A stretch of DNA of 64,000 nt from JACVRW01 sp963812415 (GCA_963812415.1 CAWEVH010000002.1:124001-188000), one strand, 5' to 3'; positions 32,021 to 40,599 are shown, counted from the first letter of the stretch. A program made the numbers and translations. Notes: generated by a model from the sequence alone, not told the origin.

Positions 32021-34447
32021 CGGACCACGAAGTTCACCAGCTTGCCGGGAACCACGACCGCCTTGACGATCTCCCGCCCGTTCAGCCGGGCGCTCAGCTT
32101 CTCGGATCCGCGCGCGATCTCCTCCAGCTCCTCGTCAGAGGCATCTGCCGGTGCGACCACGCGGTCGACCAGCTTGCCGTTCAGCTGCACGACGAGCTGG
32201 ATCTCGGCAAGCGTGAGCAGCGGCGGGGTCCGCCTCCGGCCAGGGCTCCTCCCAGACCCGACTTCCGGTCATCCGCTCGTACACCTCCGAGCCGAGGTGC
32301 GGCGCGAAAGGGAAGATCAGCGAGCCCGCCGTGGCGATCGCGAAGCGGACCTGCGAGGCGGGCGCGCTCGCGCGCTCGCGGTAGATCTCGTTGACGAGCT
32401 CCATCACGGCGGCGATCGCGGTGTTGAACGCGAAGCGGCCCTGCATGTCGCGCGTGACCTTGTCGATCGCCCAGTGCGCCTTGCGGAGCAGCGCGCTCGG
32501 CTCGCCGTCAGGCTGCGCGCCGTCGCCCTCGGGCGCCTCCACGGCGGCGGTCCAGAGCCGCGACAGGAAGCGGTGCACGCCACCCACGCCCTCGTTCTGC
32601 CAGTCGGCGTCGTGCTCGGGCGGCCCGATGAAGAGGATGTAGCAGCGGGCGGTGTCCGCGCCGTAGCGCTCAACGATCTCGCGCGGCGACACCGTGTTCC
32701 CCCTCGACTTCGACATCTTCGCGCCGTCGCGGGTGATCATCCCCTGGGTGAAGAGCCGGTCGAAGGGCTCCTGCACGTCGAGCAGGTCCATGTCCGCGAG
32801 CGCCTTGACGAAGAAGCGCGCGTACATCAGGTGCAGGATCGCGTGCTCGACACCGCCGATGTACTGGTCGACAGCCATCCAGCGCGCGAGCGCGTCGCGG
32901 TCCCAGGGGGCCTCCTCGTTGCGGGCGTCGCAGTAGCGCAGGAAGTACCAGGCCGAGTCGACGAAGGTGTCCATCGTGTCGGTCTCGCGGCGCGCCTCGC
33001 CGCCGCAGGCCGGGCAGGTCGTGCGCACCCAGTCGGTTGCCGCGGCGAGCGGCGACATGCCCTTGGGCGTGTAGTCCTCGATGTCCGGCAGCTCCACCGG
33101 CAGCTCGTCGTCCGGCACGGGAACGAGGCCGCACGACTCGCAGTGGACGATCGGGATCGGGCAGCCCCAGTAGCGCTGGCGCGAGAGCAGCCAGTCGCGC
33201 AGGCGATAGTTGACCGTGGGTCGTCCGAGGCCGCGTTCCTCGAGCCAGGCCGTGATGGCGCGCGCGCCCTCCGGGGCCGGCAGCCCCGAGAAGTCGCCCG
33301 AGTTCACGAGCCGCTCGCCCTCGGTGTGGGCGACGAACGCCTCGCCCTCGGGCGCGGGCTCCTCACCCTCGACCACCTGGCGGATGGGCAGGCCGAAGCG
33401 CTCCGCGAACTCGTAGTCGCGCTGGTCGTGCGCGGGCACCGCCATCACGGCCCCGGTGCCGTACTCCATCAGCACGTAGTCGGCCACGTACATCGGGATC
33501 TGCTCGCCGGTGACCGGGTTCGTCACGGTGTGGCCGAGCGGCAGCCCCGTCTTCTCCTTGTGCTCGTCGCCGCGCTCCTCGGCCGACTCGGTGACTGCGT
33601 GGTTCACGTACTCGCGCACCTCGCGCGAGTCGTTCAGGCGCAGGACGTCGGGGTGCTCGGGCGCCATCACGAAGAAGGTCGCTCCGAAGAGCGTGTCCGG
33701 GCGGGTGGTGAACACGGGATAGTCGATCCCGAGCGCCTCGGAGCGGAACACGACCTCGGCGCCCTCCGAGCGGCCGATCCAGTTCTCCTGCATCGTCACC
33801 ACGTGCGGCGGCCACTCGATCGTGGCCATGTCGGCGAGCAGCCGCTCCGCGTACTCGGTGATGCGGAAGAACCACTGCTCGAGCTGCTTGGCCTCGACCT
33901 CCGTGCCGCAGCGCTCGCAGCGCCCGTCGATCACCTGCTCGTTGGCCAGCACGGTGGCGTCCTTCGGACACCACTTGACCGCGGCCTCCTTGCGGTATGC
34001 GAGGCCGCGCTCGTAGAGGCGCAGGAAGATCCACTGGGTCCAGCGGTAGTACTCGGGCTCGTGGGTGCCGAACTCGCGCGTCCAGTCGATCGACACGCCC
34101 CACTCCCTGAACTCCTTCTGGAAGGCCGCGATCGACGCCTCGGTCGACTCGCGCGGGTGCTGCCCGGTCTTGATCGCGTGGTTCTCGGCCGGCAGCCCGA
34201 ACGCGTCGTAGCCCATCGGGTGCAGCACGCGGTAGCCGCCCCGGCGGCGGAAGTGCGCGACCGCGTCACCCACGGAGTACGTCTTCAGATGGCCGATGTG
34301 CGGCTCCCCGGACGGGTAGGGCAGCATCTCGAGCACGTAGGCCTTGGGGCGCTCGTCGGGCTCGTTCGAGACCTCCCAGGTGCGCTCGTCGGCCCACACG
34401 CGTTGCCAGCGCGGCTCGATCGTCTTGGGGTCGTAGCGGTCCGCCAT
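32017..34447 (-). CDS. leuS: Leucyl-tRNA synthetase (frameshifted near the C-terminus)
   Basis: The class Ia synthetase has the HIGH-type motif in PSGEPHIGHLKTYSVGD, the CP1 editing domain with the TRPDTLFGATF loop, and KMSKSRGN. The catalytic part is in one frame; the last about 70 residues, with LTLAEIQLVVQLNGKLVDRV and GKLVNFVVR, are in the next frame. The switch is near 32220-32226, where CCCGCCGCTGCTC has one C too many for PALLTLAE. The ATG has a TAGAGT hexamer at 10 nt. The stop overlaps the next start. Confidence 0.95.
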
Positions 34448-34457
34448 CCGAGCCGAG

Positions 34458-34463
34458 ACTCTA
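34458..34463 (-). promoter_or_regulatory. -10 element of leuS
   Basis: Minus-strand TAGAGT ending 10 nt before the ATG; no Shine-Dalgarno. Confidence 0.4.
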
Positions 34464-34484
34464 GTGTCGCGCGGACCCGAAGCG

Positions 34485-35549
34485 TCAGAGTGCGACGAGC
34501 CTCGTGGCAGCGGCCTTCCACGTCGCGGCGACCCGGCTGCCGGCTTCGAGGCCCAGCTCGCGAGCCGAGACCAGCGTGACCTCCGCCACGAGCGGCTGCG
34601 GCCCGCCGAGGCCGAGGCGCACGCGGCCGCCGACGGCGGTGACGGTGAGCACCTCGGCCAGCACGCGGTTCTGGTGCGAGCCGTGGCCGGACTCGGAGGC
34701 GGGCTGGATGGCGATCTCCCAGGGGTAGACGCTCGCCGCCACCCGCCCGTCGCCGGGATCGGTGCTCGAGATGCGGCCGCCGCCGTCCAGCTCCACCTGC
34801 GTGAGCCCGTCCGCGCCCGGGCGGGCCGTGCCGCTCAGCACCACGGCACCCGTGAAGTCCGCCACGAACGCCGACCGCGGCGCCGCCGCCAGCTCGCTGG
34901 CCGTTCCCTCCTGCACTACGTGGCCGGCGTCCATCACGCCCACGCGCTCGCCGAGCTGCGCCGCCTCCGCGAAGTCGTGCGTGACGAGCAGTGTCGGCAC
35001 GCGCAGCTCGCGCAGCACGCCGGCCAGCTCGCGGGCGGCGCGCGCGCGGGTGCGTGCGTCGAGCGCCGACAGCGGCTCGTCGAGCAGCAGCACACGGGGC
35101 GAGAGGGCGAGCACGCGCGCGAGCGCCACGCGCTGGCGCTCCCCGCCCGACAGCGTGCGCGGGCGCGAGTCGGCGAGCTCCCCCAGCCCGAGTCGCTCGA
35201 GCAGCTCCTGCGCGCGCGCCCGCCGCTCGCGGCGCGGCAGGTCGCGCAGCGGGTACGCCACGTTCTGCCAGGCGCTCAGATGCGGGAAGAGCGCGTACTC
35301 CTGGAACACGTAGCCCGGCCGGCGCCGCTCGGGGGGCAGGTCGATGCCGCGCTCCACGTCGAGCCAGGTCTCGCCGTCGGCCTCCACGCGCCCGCGCTCG
35401 GGGTGGAGCAGCCCGGCCACCACCCGCAGCACGCTCGTCTTGCCGGCGCCCGAGGGCCCGGCGAGCGCCAGGCACTCGCCCGCGGCGACCTCGAGCGACA
35501 CGTCCAGCTCCAGCGCTCCGAGTCTCGTGGCGGCGTCAACGCGCAGCAC
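34485..35549 (-). CDS. modC: Molybdate ABC transporter ATP-binding protein
   Basis: The 354-residue ATPase has Walker A GPSGAGKTS (32-40), Q-loop VFQEYALFPH, signature LSGGERQRVALAR, Walker B VLLLDEPLSALD and the switch His in LVTHDF. Residues after about 290 form a TOBE domain (NRVLAEVLTV, SRVAATWKA), typical of ModC-type importers. It overlaps modB by 14 nt. Sulfate/tungstate import is a lesser alternative. Confidence 0.93.
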   Translation of the reverse strand: MLRVDAATRLGALELDVSLEVAAGECLALAGPSGAGKTSVLRVVAGLLHPERGRVEADGETWLDVERGIDLPPERRRPGYVFQEYALFPHLSAWQNVAYPLRDLPRRERRARAQELLERLGLGELADSRPRTLSGGERQRVALARVLALSPRVLLLDEPLSALDARTRARAARELAGVLRELRVPTLLVTHDFAEAAQLGERVGVMDAGHVVQEGTASELAAAPRSAFVADFTGAVVLSGTARPGADGLTQVELDGGGRISSTDPGDGRVAASVYPWEIAIQPASESGHGSHQNRVLAEVLTVTAVGGRVRLGLGGPQPLVAEVTLVSARELGLEAGSRVAATWKAAATRLVAL

Positions 35550-36363
35550 GCGAGCGATTCTCGCTCCATCCTCCGAGCGTGTCGCTGCCGCCGACCAACT
35601 TCACCGACAAGAGCAGCGCGCCGGAGACGGCCACGAGCACGGCGGACAGCGCGAGCGCGGACTCGAACTCGGTGGAGAAGCGGTCGTAGATCGCGAGCGG
35701 AACGGTCTGCGTGATTCCCTCGAACGAGCCCGCGAACATCAGCGTGGCGCCGAATTCGCCGAGCGCCCGGCCGAGCGCGAGCGCGGTGCCCGCCGCCAGT
35801 CCGGGCAGCGAGGCCGGGATCATCACCCGGGCGAAGCCGCGCGCCTCCGAGGCGCCGAGCGTGCGCGACGCATCGAGCAGCGTGCGGTCGACCGCCGCGA
35901 ACGACGCCATCGCCTGGCGCACGTAGAAGGGCGAGGCCACGAACGTGAGCGCCACCACCACGCCCGCGGTCGTCAGCGCGAGCTCGATCCCGGTCGACTC
36001 GACGGCGCCGCCGAGGATGCCGGCGGGTCCGACCGCGGCGAGCAGGGCGATGCCGGCAACGGCCGGAGGGAGCACGAGCGGGAGCTCGATCAGCGTGACG
36101 ATCAGGGCGCGGCCGCGGAACGAGCGGGTGGCCAGCAGGTAGGCAGCCGGCGTGCCCACGATCAGGATGATCGCGATCGAGGCCGCCGTGGTCCGCAGGC
36201 TCAGCCACAGCGCGTCGAGCGCGCCCGGCTCGCCCAGGCTGTCGATCAGCTCGGCCGGGCTGCGGTCGACGAAGATGGCGACGATCGGGAGCGTCAGGAA
36301 GGTGAGCGCGACGGCCAGCGAGAGGCCGAGCAGCAGCGGGAACCACGGAACGCGACGAGCCAC
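35536..36363 (-). CDS. modB: Molybdate ABC transporter permease
   Basis: The 275-residue permease has about six helices and the ABC-permease EAA loop DASRTLGASEARGFARVMIPASLPGLAAG. FPLLLGLSLAVALTFLTLPIV is the first helix and PLVLPPAVAGIALL matches ModB. It sits between modA and modC. Confidence 0.93.
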   Translation of the reverse strand: MARRVPWFPLLLGLSLAVALTFLTLPIVAIFVDRSPAELIDSLGEPGALDALWLSLRTTAASIAIILIVGTPAAYLLATRSFRGRALIVTLIELPLVLPPAVAGIALLAAVGPAGILGGAVESTGIELALTTAGVVVALTFVASPFYVRQAMASFAAVDRTLLDASRTLGASEARGFARVMIPASLPGLAAGTALALGRALGEFGATLMFAGSFEGITQTVPLAIYDRFSTEFESALALSAVLVAVSGALLLSVKLVGGSDTLGGWSENRSRAAR

Positions 36364-36370
36364 GCCTGGG

Positions 36371-37165
36371 TCACTCCACGGCTCCGAAGCCCGCCTCCTC
36401 GAGCGCGTCCGCGCACGGCCCCTCGGTGAGCCCGTCCACGAATGCGCCGGCCAGCTCGGGCTGGGGCGCTCCCTTCACCACGCCGGCACCGTAGGTGACC
36501 TGCGGCTCGACGGCCTCCGGCAGCTCGATCGCCTCGAGCTCGCCGCCGGTGGCGTTCACGTCGGTCACGTACACGAAGCCGGCGTCGGCGGCTCCCTGCA
36601 CCAACTTGCCGACGATCCCCTTCACGTCCGGCTCGTTCGACCGGATGTTGTCCAGGATCGCCTGCTCCTGGTCGGGCGGCAGCTTCGCCAGCGCCTCGCG
36701 GGTGTACGAGCCGATCGGCACCGACTCCGACCCCACCGCGACCTTCGTGCCGTCCTCCGCCACGTCGCTCACCGACTCGATGTCCGAGTCGGCCGGCACG
36801 GCGAGCACGAACTCGTTGGTGGCGAACTCGACGGGCTTGTCGATCAGGTCCTCCGCGTACAGCTCGTCGGGGATACGAGTGTTGGCGGCGGCGAACACGT
36901 CCGGCTTGACCCCCTGCCGAATCTGGGCCGCCAGCTCGTCGGAGCCGGCGAAGCTCAGCCTGACGTCGGCGTTCTCCTGCTCGCCGAACTCCGGCGCGCA
37001 GGCCTCGAGCGCCTCCGTCATCGAGGAGGCGGCGGACACGACCAGCCGAACCGGCTCGCCGCCCTCCTGGGTGCCCTCGCCGCCGCCCGTGTCGTCATCG
37101 TCGTCACCGCAGCCGGCTGCCACCAGCGAGCCGAGCACCAGGGCGGACGCCACGAAGCGCCTCAT
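36371..37165 (-). CDS. modA: Molybdate-binding lipoprotein
   Basis: The 264-residue protein has a signal peptide with lipobox VAAGC (Cys19), an Asp/Gly-rich linker and a type II periplasmic-binding fold. Ligand-site segments VSAASSMTEAL, FAGSDELAAQI and the GFVYVTDV stretch are those of ModA. The ATG overlaps the stop of the regulator gene upstream, so all four mod genes form one transcript. Confidence 0.94.
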   Translation of the reverse strand: MRRFVASALVLGSLVAAGCGDDDDDTGGGEGTQEGGEPVRLVVSAASSMTEALEACAPEFGEQENADVRLSFAGSDELAAQIRQGVKPDVFAAANTRIPDELYAEDLIDKPVEFATNEFVLAVPADSDIESVSDVAEDGTKVAVGSESVPIGSYTREALAKLPPDQEQAILDNIRSNEPDVKGIVGKLVQGAADAGFVYVTDVNATGGELEAIELPEAVEPQVTYGAGVVKGAPQPELAGAFVDGLTEGPCADALEEAGFGAVE

Positions 37166-37578
37166 CCGTCGGCCCTTTCGATCATCACCGACGTCGCCTT
37201 CACCGTCGCCGTGGCCGGCACGCCGGCCGCGAGCCCGAGCTCGTCGACCGCGTCGCGCGTCACGGCGGCCGTGATCCGGTGCGGGCCTGCCTCGATCTCC
37301 ACCAGCGCCATCACGCCGTCGGCCTCGACCGAGCGCACCACGCCCGGGAAGCGATTGCGCGCGGACAGCGTGTCGCCGGCGCGGTGGCGGGCGGGCCTCC
37401 GGGCCAGGCGCTCGATCTCCCGGGCGGACACGCGCCGGCGGTTGCGGCCGTCGCGGTGGGTCTTGAGCTTGCCGGCCCGCTCCCAGCGCCGCAGGGTGTC
37501 GGGGCTCACCCCGAGCGCGCGTGCGGCGTCGCCGAGCAGGAGGCCGCTGTCGCTGGTCTTCCCATCGTGCCTAAGCAT
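37162..37578 (-). CDS. HTH/Mop-domain molybdate-responsive regulator
   Basis: The 138-residue protein joins an N-terminal MerR/excisionase-type helix-turn-helix (LLLGDAARALGVSPDTLRRW, residues 13-32, then a basic wing RDGRNRRRVSAREIERL) to one C-terminal Mop/TOBE domain (SARNRFPGVVRSVEADG, MALVEIEAGPHRITAAVT). Mop domains bind molybdate, so it is likely a compact ModE analogue controlling modABC, the genes that follow it. ATG at 37578 lies at the centre of a 23-bp inverted repeat, probably its own operator. The frame is open further upstream, but without any homology. Confidence 0.88.
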   Translation of the reverse strand: MLRHDGKTSDSGLLLGDAARALGVSPDTLRRWERAGKLKTHRDGRNRRRVSAREIERLARRPARHRAGDTLSARNRFPGVVRSVEADGVMALVEIEAGPHRITAAVTRDAVDELGLAAGVPATATVKATSVMIERADG

Positions 37579-37589
37579 TGCATAGGCAC
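37567..37589. promoter_or_regulatory. Candidate operator of the mod regulator
   Basis: GTGCCTA-AGCATTGCA-TAGGCAC: a 23-bp inverted repeat with 10 of 11 base pairs matched around a central T. It covers the start codon of the mod regulator and lies in the divergent gap to the LtrA gene. Autoregulation by the adjacent DNA-binding protein is inferred. Confidence 0.5.
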
Positions 37590-37641
37590 AAGTGGCGGCC
37601 GCCGAGTTGCCCGGTGCGCCCCTGCGATCCTTCACGGCCCG

Positions 37642-38823
37642 ATGAGCGCCGTCGAGGGGTTCGAACAGGTCGATGAGGGCGAGCTCGACCACTCCGAGAA
37701 GCGAGTGGGCCCGCTCGAGCTCTTCTTCGATCTCGTCTTCGTCTTCGCCCTGACCCAGGTCACCAAGCTGATGGCCGACAACCCGACCTGGGAAGGGCTG
37801 GGCCAGGGCCTGCTCGTGCTCGCGGCGCTCTGGTGGTCCTGGGGCGCGTACGCCTGGCTCACCAACTACATCGAGGCCGACGAGGGCGTGGAGCGCCTGC
37901 TGATGTTCGGCGTGATGGCCGCGTTCCTCGTGGCCGCCCTCGCGGTGCCGCACGCCTTCGACGACGACGCGCTGATCTTCGCGCTCGCCTACGCGACCGC
38001 GCGCTGGCTCCACATCTTCCTGTTCGCGGAGGCCAACGACGACGTGGACGCCGCGCAGGCGATACGCCGGCTCGCGCGCACGGCGATCCCCGGTCCCGGG
38101 CTGCTGATCGTCGCGGCATTCCTCGACGGGCCCGCCCAGACCGCTGTCTGGATCGTGGCGCTGACGATCGACTTCGCGGGGCCCTACGTCTTCGGCGTGC
38201 GCGGCTTCCGGGTCTCGCCCGGGCACTTCGCCGAGCGCTTCAGCCTGATCGTGATCATCGCGCTCGGAGAGTCGATCGTCGCGATCGGCGCCGGCCTGCC
38301 CGGCGACCTCGACGCCGGCCTGGTGGTCGCCGCGGTGGTCGGGCTCACGGTGTCGTGCGCGCTCTGGTGGGCGTACTTCGACGTCGTGGCGGTGGTGGCG
38401 GAGCGCCGCTTCCGGGAGAAGGGCGGCTACGAGCAGCTCCGGATCGCGCGCGACGCCTACAGCTACCTGCACCTGCCGATGATCGCCGGCATCGTGCTGA
38501 TCGCCCTCGGGATCAAGAAGACGATCGGCGACGTGGACGAGCCGCTCAAGATCGTGCCGGCCGTCGCGCTCCTGGGCGGCGTGGCCCTCTACTACGGTGG
38601 GCATGTCGGTGTCCGGCTGCGCATCGTCGGCACCCTCAATCGTCAGCGGGTGGCCGCCGCCCTGATCGCCCTCGCGTTCATCGCCCCGGCCACGGAGATC
38701 GACGCGCTGCTCACGCTCGCCTTCGCCGCCCTGCTCACGAGCGGGCTCGTCGCCTACGAGGCGATCCGCTTCGCGGAGACGCGGCGGCGCATGCGCGGAG
38801 CGGCGGTCGGCGGTCCGCACTGA
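37642..38823 (+). CDS. Low temperature requirement protein A (LtrA) family membrane protein
   Basis: The 393-residue protein has about ten hydrophobic helices and the family N-terminus VGPLELFFDLVFVFALTQVTKL, plus ALWWSWGAYAWLTNYIEAD and FAERFSLIVIIALGESIVAIG. The molecular function of LtrA proteins is unknown. ATG at 37642 is the first Met before the motif; no Shine-Dalgarno is seen. Confidence 0.9.
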   Translation: MSAVEGFEQVDEGELDHSEKRVGPLELFFDLVFVFALTQVTKLMADNPTWEGLGQGLLVLAALWWSWGAYAWLTNYIEADEGVERLLMFGVMAAFLVAALAVPHAFDDDALIFALAYATARWLHIFLFAEANDDVDAAQAIRRLARTAIPGPGLLIVAAFLDGPAQTAVWIVALTIDFAGPYVFGVRGFRVSPGHFAERFSLIVIIALGESIVAIGAGLPGDLDAGLVVAAVVGLTVSCALWWAYFDVVAVVAERRFREKGGYEQLRIARDAYSYLHLPMIAGIVLIALGIKKTIGDVDEPLKIVPAVALLGGVALYYGGHVGVRLRIVGTLNRQRVAAALIALAFIAPATEIDALLTLAFAALLTSGLVAYEAIRFAETRRRMRGAAVGGPH

Positions 38824-38840
38824 CGTCCGCCGCGAGCGCC

Positions 38841-38858
38841 ATTCACCGTTTCGTCACG
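38841..38858 (+). promoter_or_regulatory. PHO-box-like direct repeat upstream of the DUF47 gene
   Basis: ATTCACC-GTTT-CGTCACG: two 7-bp units with a 4-bp spacer, like the GTTCACC direct repeats bound by PhoP/PhoB in actinobacteria. The first unit is one base from consensus, the second about three. It sits just upstream of where the -35 would be. Confidence 0.35.
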
Positions 38859-38879
38859 CGCTTCGGGAGCGTTCCCCCC

Positions 38880-38885
38880 TATCGT
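38880..38885 (+). promoter_or_regulatory. -10 element of the DUF47 gene (leaderless)
   Basis: TATCGT ending 6 nt before ATG 38892; no Shine-Dalgarno. Confidence 0.55.
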
Positions 38886-38891
38886 TCTGGC

Positions 38892-39536
38892 ATGAGCGGC
38901 GGACCTGGACGGCTTGCTCATCTGGTCGGGCGGCGACCCGACTACGGCGAGCTGCTCGACCTGCTCGGCCGGGCGGGGCGCAACGTCGAGCGAGCGACCG
39001 CGCTGCTGGGTGAGCTGATGCGCTCGTGGCCGGACGGTCGCGAGAGGCGCCCGGAGCTGGTGGACGTGGAGCACGACAACGACGCCGTGACCCACGACAT
39101 CATCCACCACCTGCACGCGCGGCTGGCGGTGCCGTTCGACCCGAGCGACGTGCTCGCGCTGGCGTCGAGCCTCGACGACGTGGTGGACGACTCGGAGGAG
39201 GCCGCCGACCTGCTCGGCCTCTACCGCGTCGAGGCGCCGATGGACCAGGCGATCGCCCTGGCCGACACGCTCGCGTTGGCCGGCGCCGAGGTGGCCCGCG
39301 CGTTGAGCGGCCTCAACGACCTGCCCGCGATCCGGCCTCATCTGAACGAGATCGACCGGCTCGAGGACGAGGGCGACCGCATCCTGCGAGAGGGCCTGAT
39401 CGCGCTCTTCGACGGCGGCGTCGACCCGATGGTCGTGATCCGCTGGAAGGACGTCTACGAGCGCGTGGAGTCCGCCATCGACGCCTGCGACCACGTCGCC
39501 CACACGCTGCGCGGGATAGCGGTCAAGCAGGCGTGA
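38892..39536 (+). CDS. DUF47 (PhoU-like) phosphate-transport regulator
   Basis: The 214-residue all-helical protein resembles PhoU-type DUF47 proteins: LVDVEHDNDAVTHDIIHHLHARLAVPFDPSDVLALASSLDDVVDD carries the metal-cluster residues (E/D-x-x-x-D and the final DD). These proteins usually accompany a Pit phosphate transporter encoded just downstream; none is present here, only the tRNA locus. Control by phosphate is suggested by the PHO-box-like repeat. Confidence 0.9.
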   Translation: MSGGPGRLAHLVGRRPDYGELLDLLGRAGRNVERATALLGELMRSWPDGRERRPELVDVEHDNDAVTHDIIHHLHARLAVPFDPSDVLALASSLDDVVDDSEEAADLLGLYRVEAPMDQAIALADTLALAGAEVARALSGLNDLPAIRPHLNEIDRLEDEGDRILREGLIALFDGGVDPMVVIRWKDVYERVESAIDACDHVAHTLRGIAVKQA

Positions 39537-40195
39537 CGAGCTTCAGTTCGGGCTGCTCGGGCGCCTCGCGGGAGCAGCCTGGCGAACGGCCGCCCGTGGC
39601 GGCTGATGTGGATCTCGTCGCCGGCTGCGGCGCGTTCGAGGTAGTAGCCGAAGCGGTTGCGGAACTCGTTGGAGCCAATCCAGACCGGCGCCTTTAGGCC
39701 CGAAGGAGTAGTGGAGCTGAGGGGACTCGAACCCCTGGCCTGCGCGCTGCCAGCGCGCCGCTCTTCCAGCTGAGCTACAGCCCCATCGAACTCGAAGTTC
39801 GATGCCAGATTAACGCAAGCCCGTTGGGAATTTAGCGGCGGTGTCAGGCGGAGCCAGATGCCCGCGCGTTCGACTGCGAGCTCGCCGGGCACGAGGTAGG
39901 ACCGGTCGAGTTGACCGCAGTACACGGCCAAGAGGTCGATCTCACCTCGACCATACGAGCGTCTCTCATAGCCCGTCGGGGTGCACCAAGAACTCCGCAG
40001 GCTGACCTTGATGACGCTCGAGGCGTGGTCAATCGATCCCCATTTGCACTGCACCCGGAACAGGCGCCCGGCAATCTCGAAACCGAGGTCGTAGCGGCCG
40101 TGTTCGGCGAGGGGCTTCAGCACCGGAATCCCGAGCCTGGTGGCCGCGGCAGCGATCTCCGCCTCGGCGACGGCGCCCTTGCGATTGGGATCCAT
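39455..40195 (-). CDS. PD-(D/E)XK endonuclease, through-tRNA, Phd-like antitoxin reading frame
   Basis: One 246-codon frame with three parts. Residues 1-137 are a PD-(D/E)XK nuclease of the group I intron-associated kind (as in I-Ssp6803I): NRKGAVAEAEIAAAA with Glu11, GRYD with Asp36, VQCKWG with Gln49-x-Lys51, and the late LRLTPPLNSQR. Residues 138-162 are tRNA-Ala read in frame, with no stop. Residues 171-209 (SNEFRNRFGYYLERAAAGDE, then ISRHGRPFARLLP) match Phd/YefM antitoxins and have no start codon of their own. The last about 35 residues overlap the convergent DUF47 end. A perfect LexA box abuts the ATG. Whether the full frame is translated is unknown. Confidence 0.7.
   Translation of the reverse strand: MDPNRKGAVAEAEIAAAATRLGIPVLKPLAEHGRYDLGFEIAGRLFRVQCKWGSIDHASSVIKVSLRSSWCTPTGYERRSYGRGEIDLLAVYCGQLDRSYLVPGELAVERAGIWLRLTPPLNSQRACVNLASNFEFDGAVAQLEERRAGSAQARGSSPLSSTTPSGLKAPVWIGSNEFRNRFGYYLERAAAGDEIHISRHGRPFARLLPRGARAARTEARHACLTAIPRSVWATWSQASMADSTRS
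39712..39784 (-). tRNA. tRNA-Ala (GGC)
   Basis: 73 nt with acceptor GGGGCTG/CAGCTCC, D-stem GCTC/GAGC, anticodon loop CTGGCAG (GGC), and T-arm AGGGG-TTCGAGT-CCCCT. The 3' CCA is not encoded (CTA follows the discriminator A). It is embedded in the reading frame described in the overlapping CDS. Confidence 0.97.
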
Positions 40196-40196
40196 A

Positions 40197-40210
40197 CGAA
40201 CACATGTTCG
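40197..40210 (-). promoter_or_regulatory. LexA (SOS) box
   Basis: CGAACACATGTTCG fits the Gram-positive LexA consensus CGAACRNRYGTTYG at every position. It ends one base before the nuclease ATG and covers the place of a leaderless -10 (GAACAT on the minus strand), so LexA binding would block transcription until DNA damage. Confidence 0.7.
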
Positions 40211-40233
40211 CACGAGCCCTCCGGACGGAAGAG

Positions 40234-40599
40234 TCAGCCCACCGACCGCACCGGCGCCTCGCCCCAGAGGCTCTCCAGGCGGTAGTACTCGCGCGCCTCG
40301 GGGGTGAAGATGTGGGCCACCACGTCCCAGTAGTCGAGCAGGATCCAGCGGCTCTCGCGGTTGCCCTCGGTGCGGCGCGGGAGCAGGCGCTCCTCGTCGT
40401 GCTTGAGCGCCTCGTAGATCGCGTCGTGGATCGCCTTGGCCTGGCGCTCGCTCCCGCCCGAGCAGATCACGAAGAAGTCGGTGTAGGACACGATCCCGCG
40501 CAGGTCGATCACGCGGATGTCGATCGCCTTCTTGTCGGCGGCGATCGCTGCGATGCGCTCGGCGAGCGCGACGGAGTCCTGGAGCGAGGCGGCGCTCAC
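40234..40599 (-). CDS. rsfS: Ribosomal silencing factor RsfS
   Basis: The 121-residue protein has the RsfS core: KKAIDIRVIDLRGIVSYTDFFVICSG, SERQAKAIHDAI, then GWILLDYWDVVVHIF-type WILLDYWDVVAHIF and REYYRLESLWGEAP. It binds L14 and keeps subunits apart when nutrients are scarce. GTG at 40599 overlaps the nadD stop (GTGA); nadD-rsfS is the standard pair. Confidence 0.96.
   Translation of the reverse strand: MSAASLQDSVALAERIAAIAADKKAIDIRVIDLRGIVSYTDFFVICSGGSERQAKAIHDAIYEALKHDEERLLPRRTEGNRESRWILLDYWDVVAHIFTPEAREYYRLESLWGEAPVRSVG

Noticed and set aside
31640..34579. A 979-codon open frame on the plus strand opposite leuS
   Set aside because: Long antisense frames are expected in high-GC DNA; its composition (His/Arg/Val repeats) is the mirror of leuS codons.
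39786..39802. TCGAAC-TCGAA-GTTCGA next to the tRNA 5' end, resembling a LexA box
   Set aside because: The spacer between CGAAC and GTTCG is five bases, not four, so it does not fit the LexA consensus.
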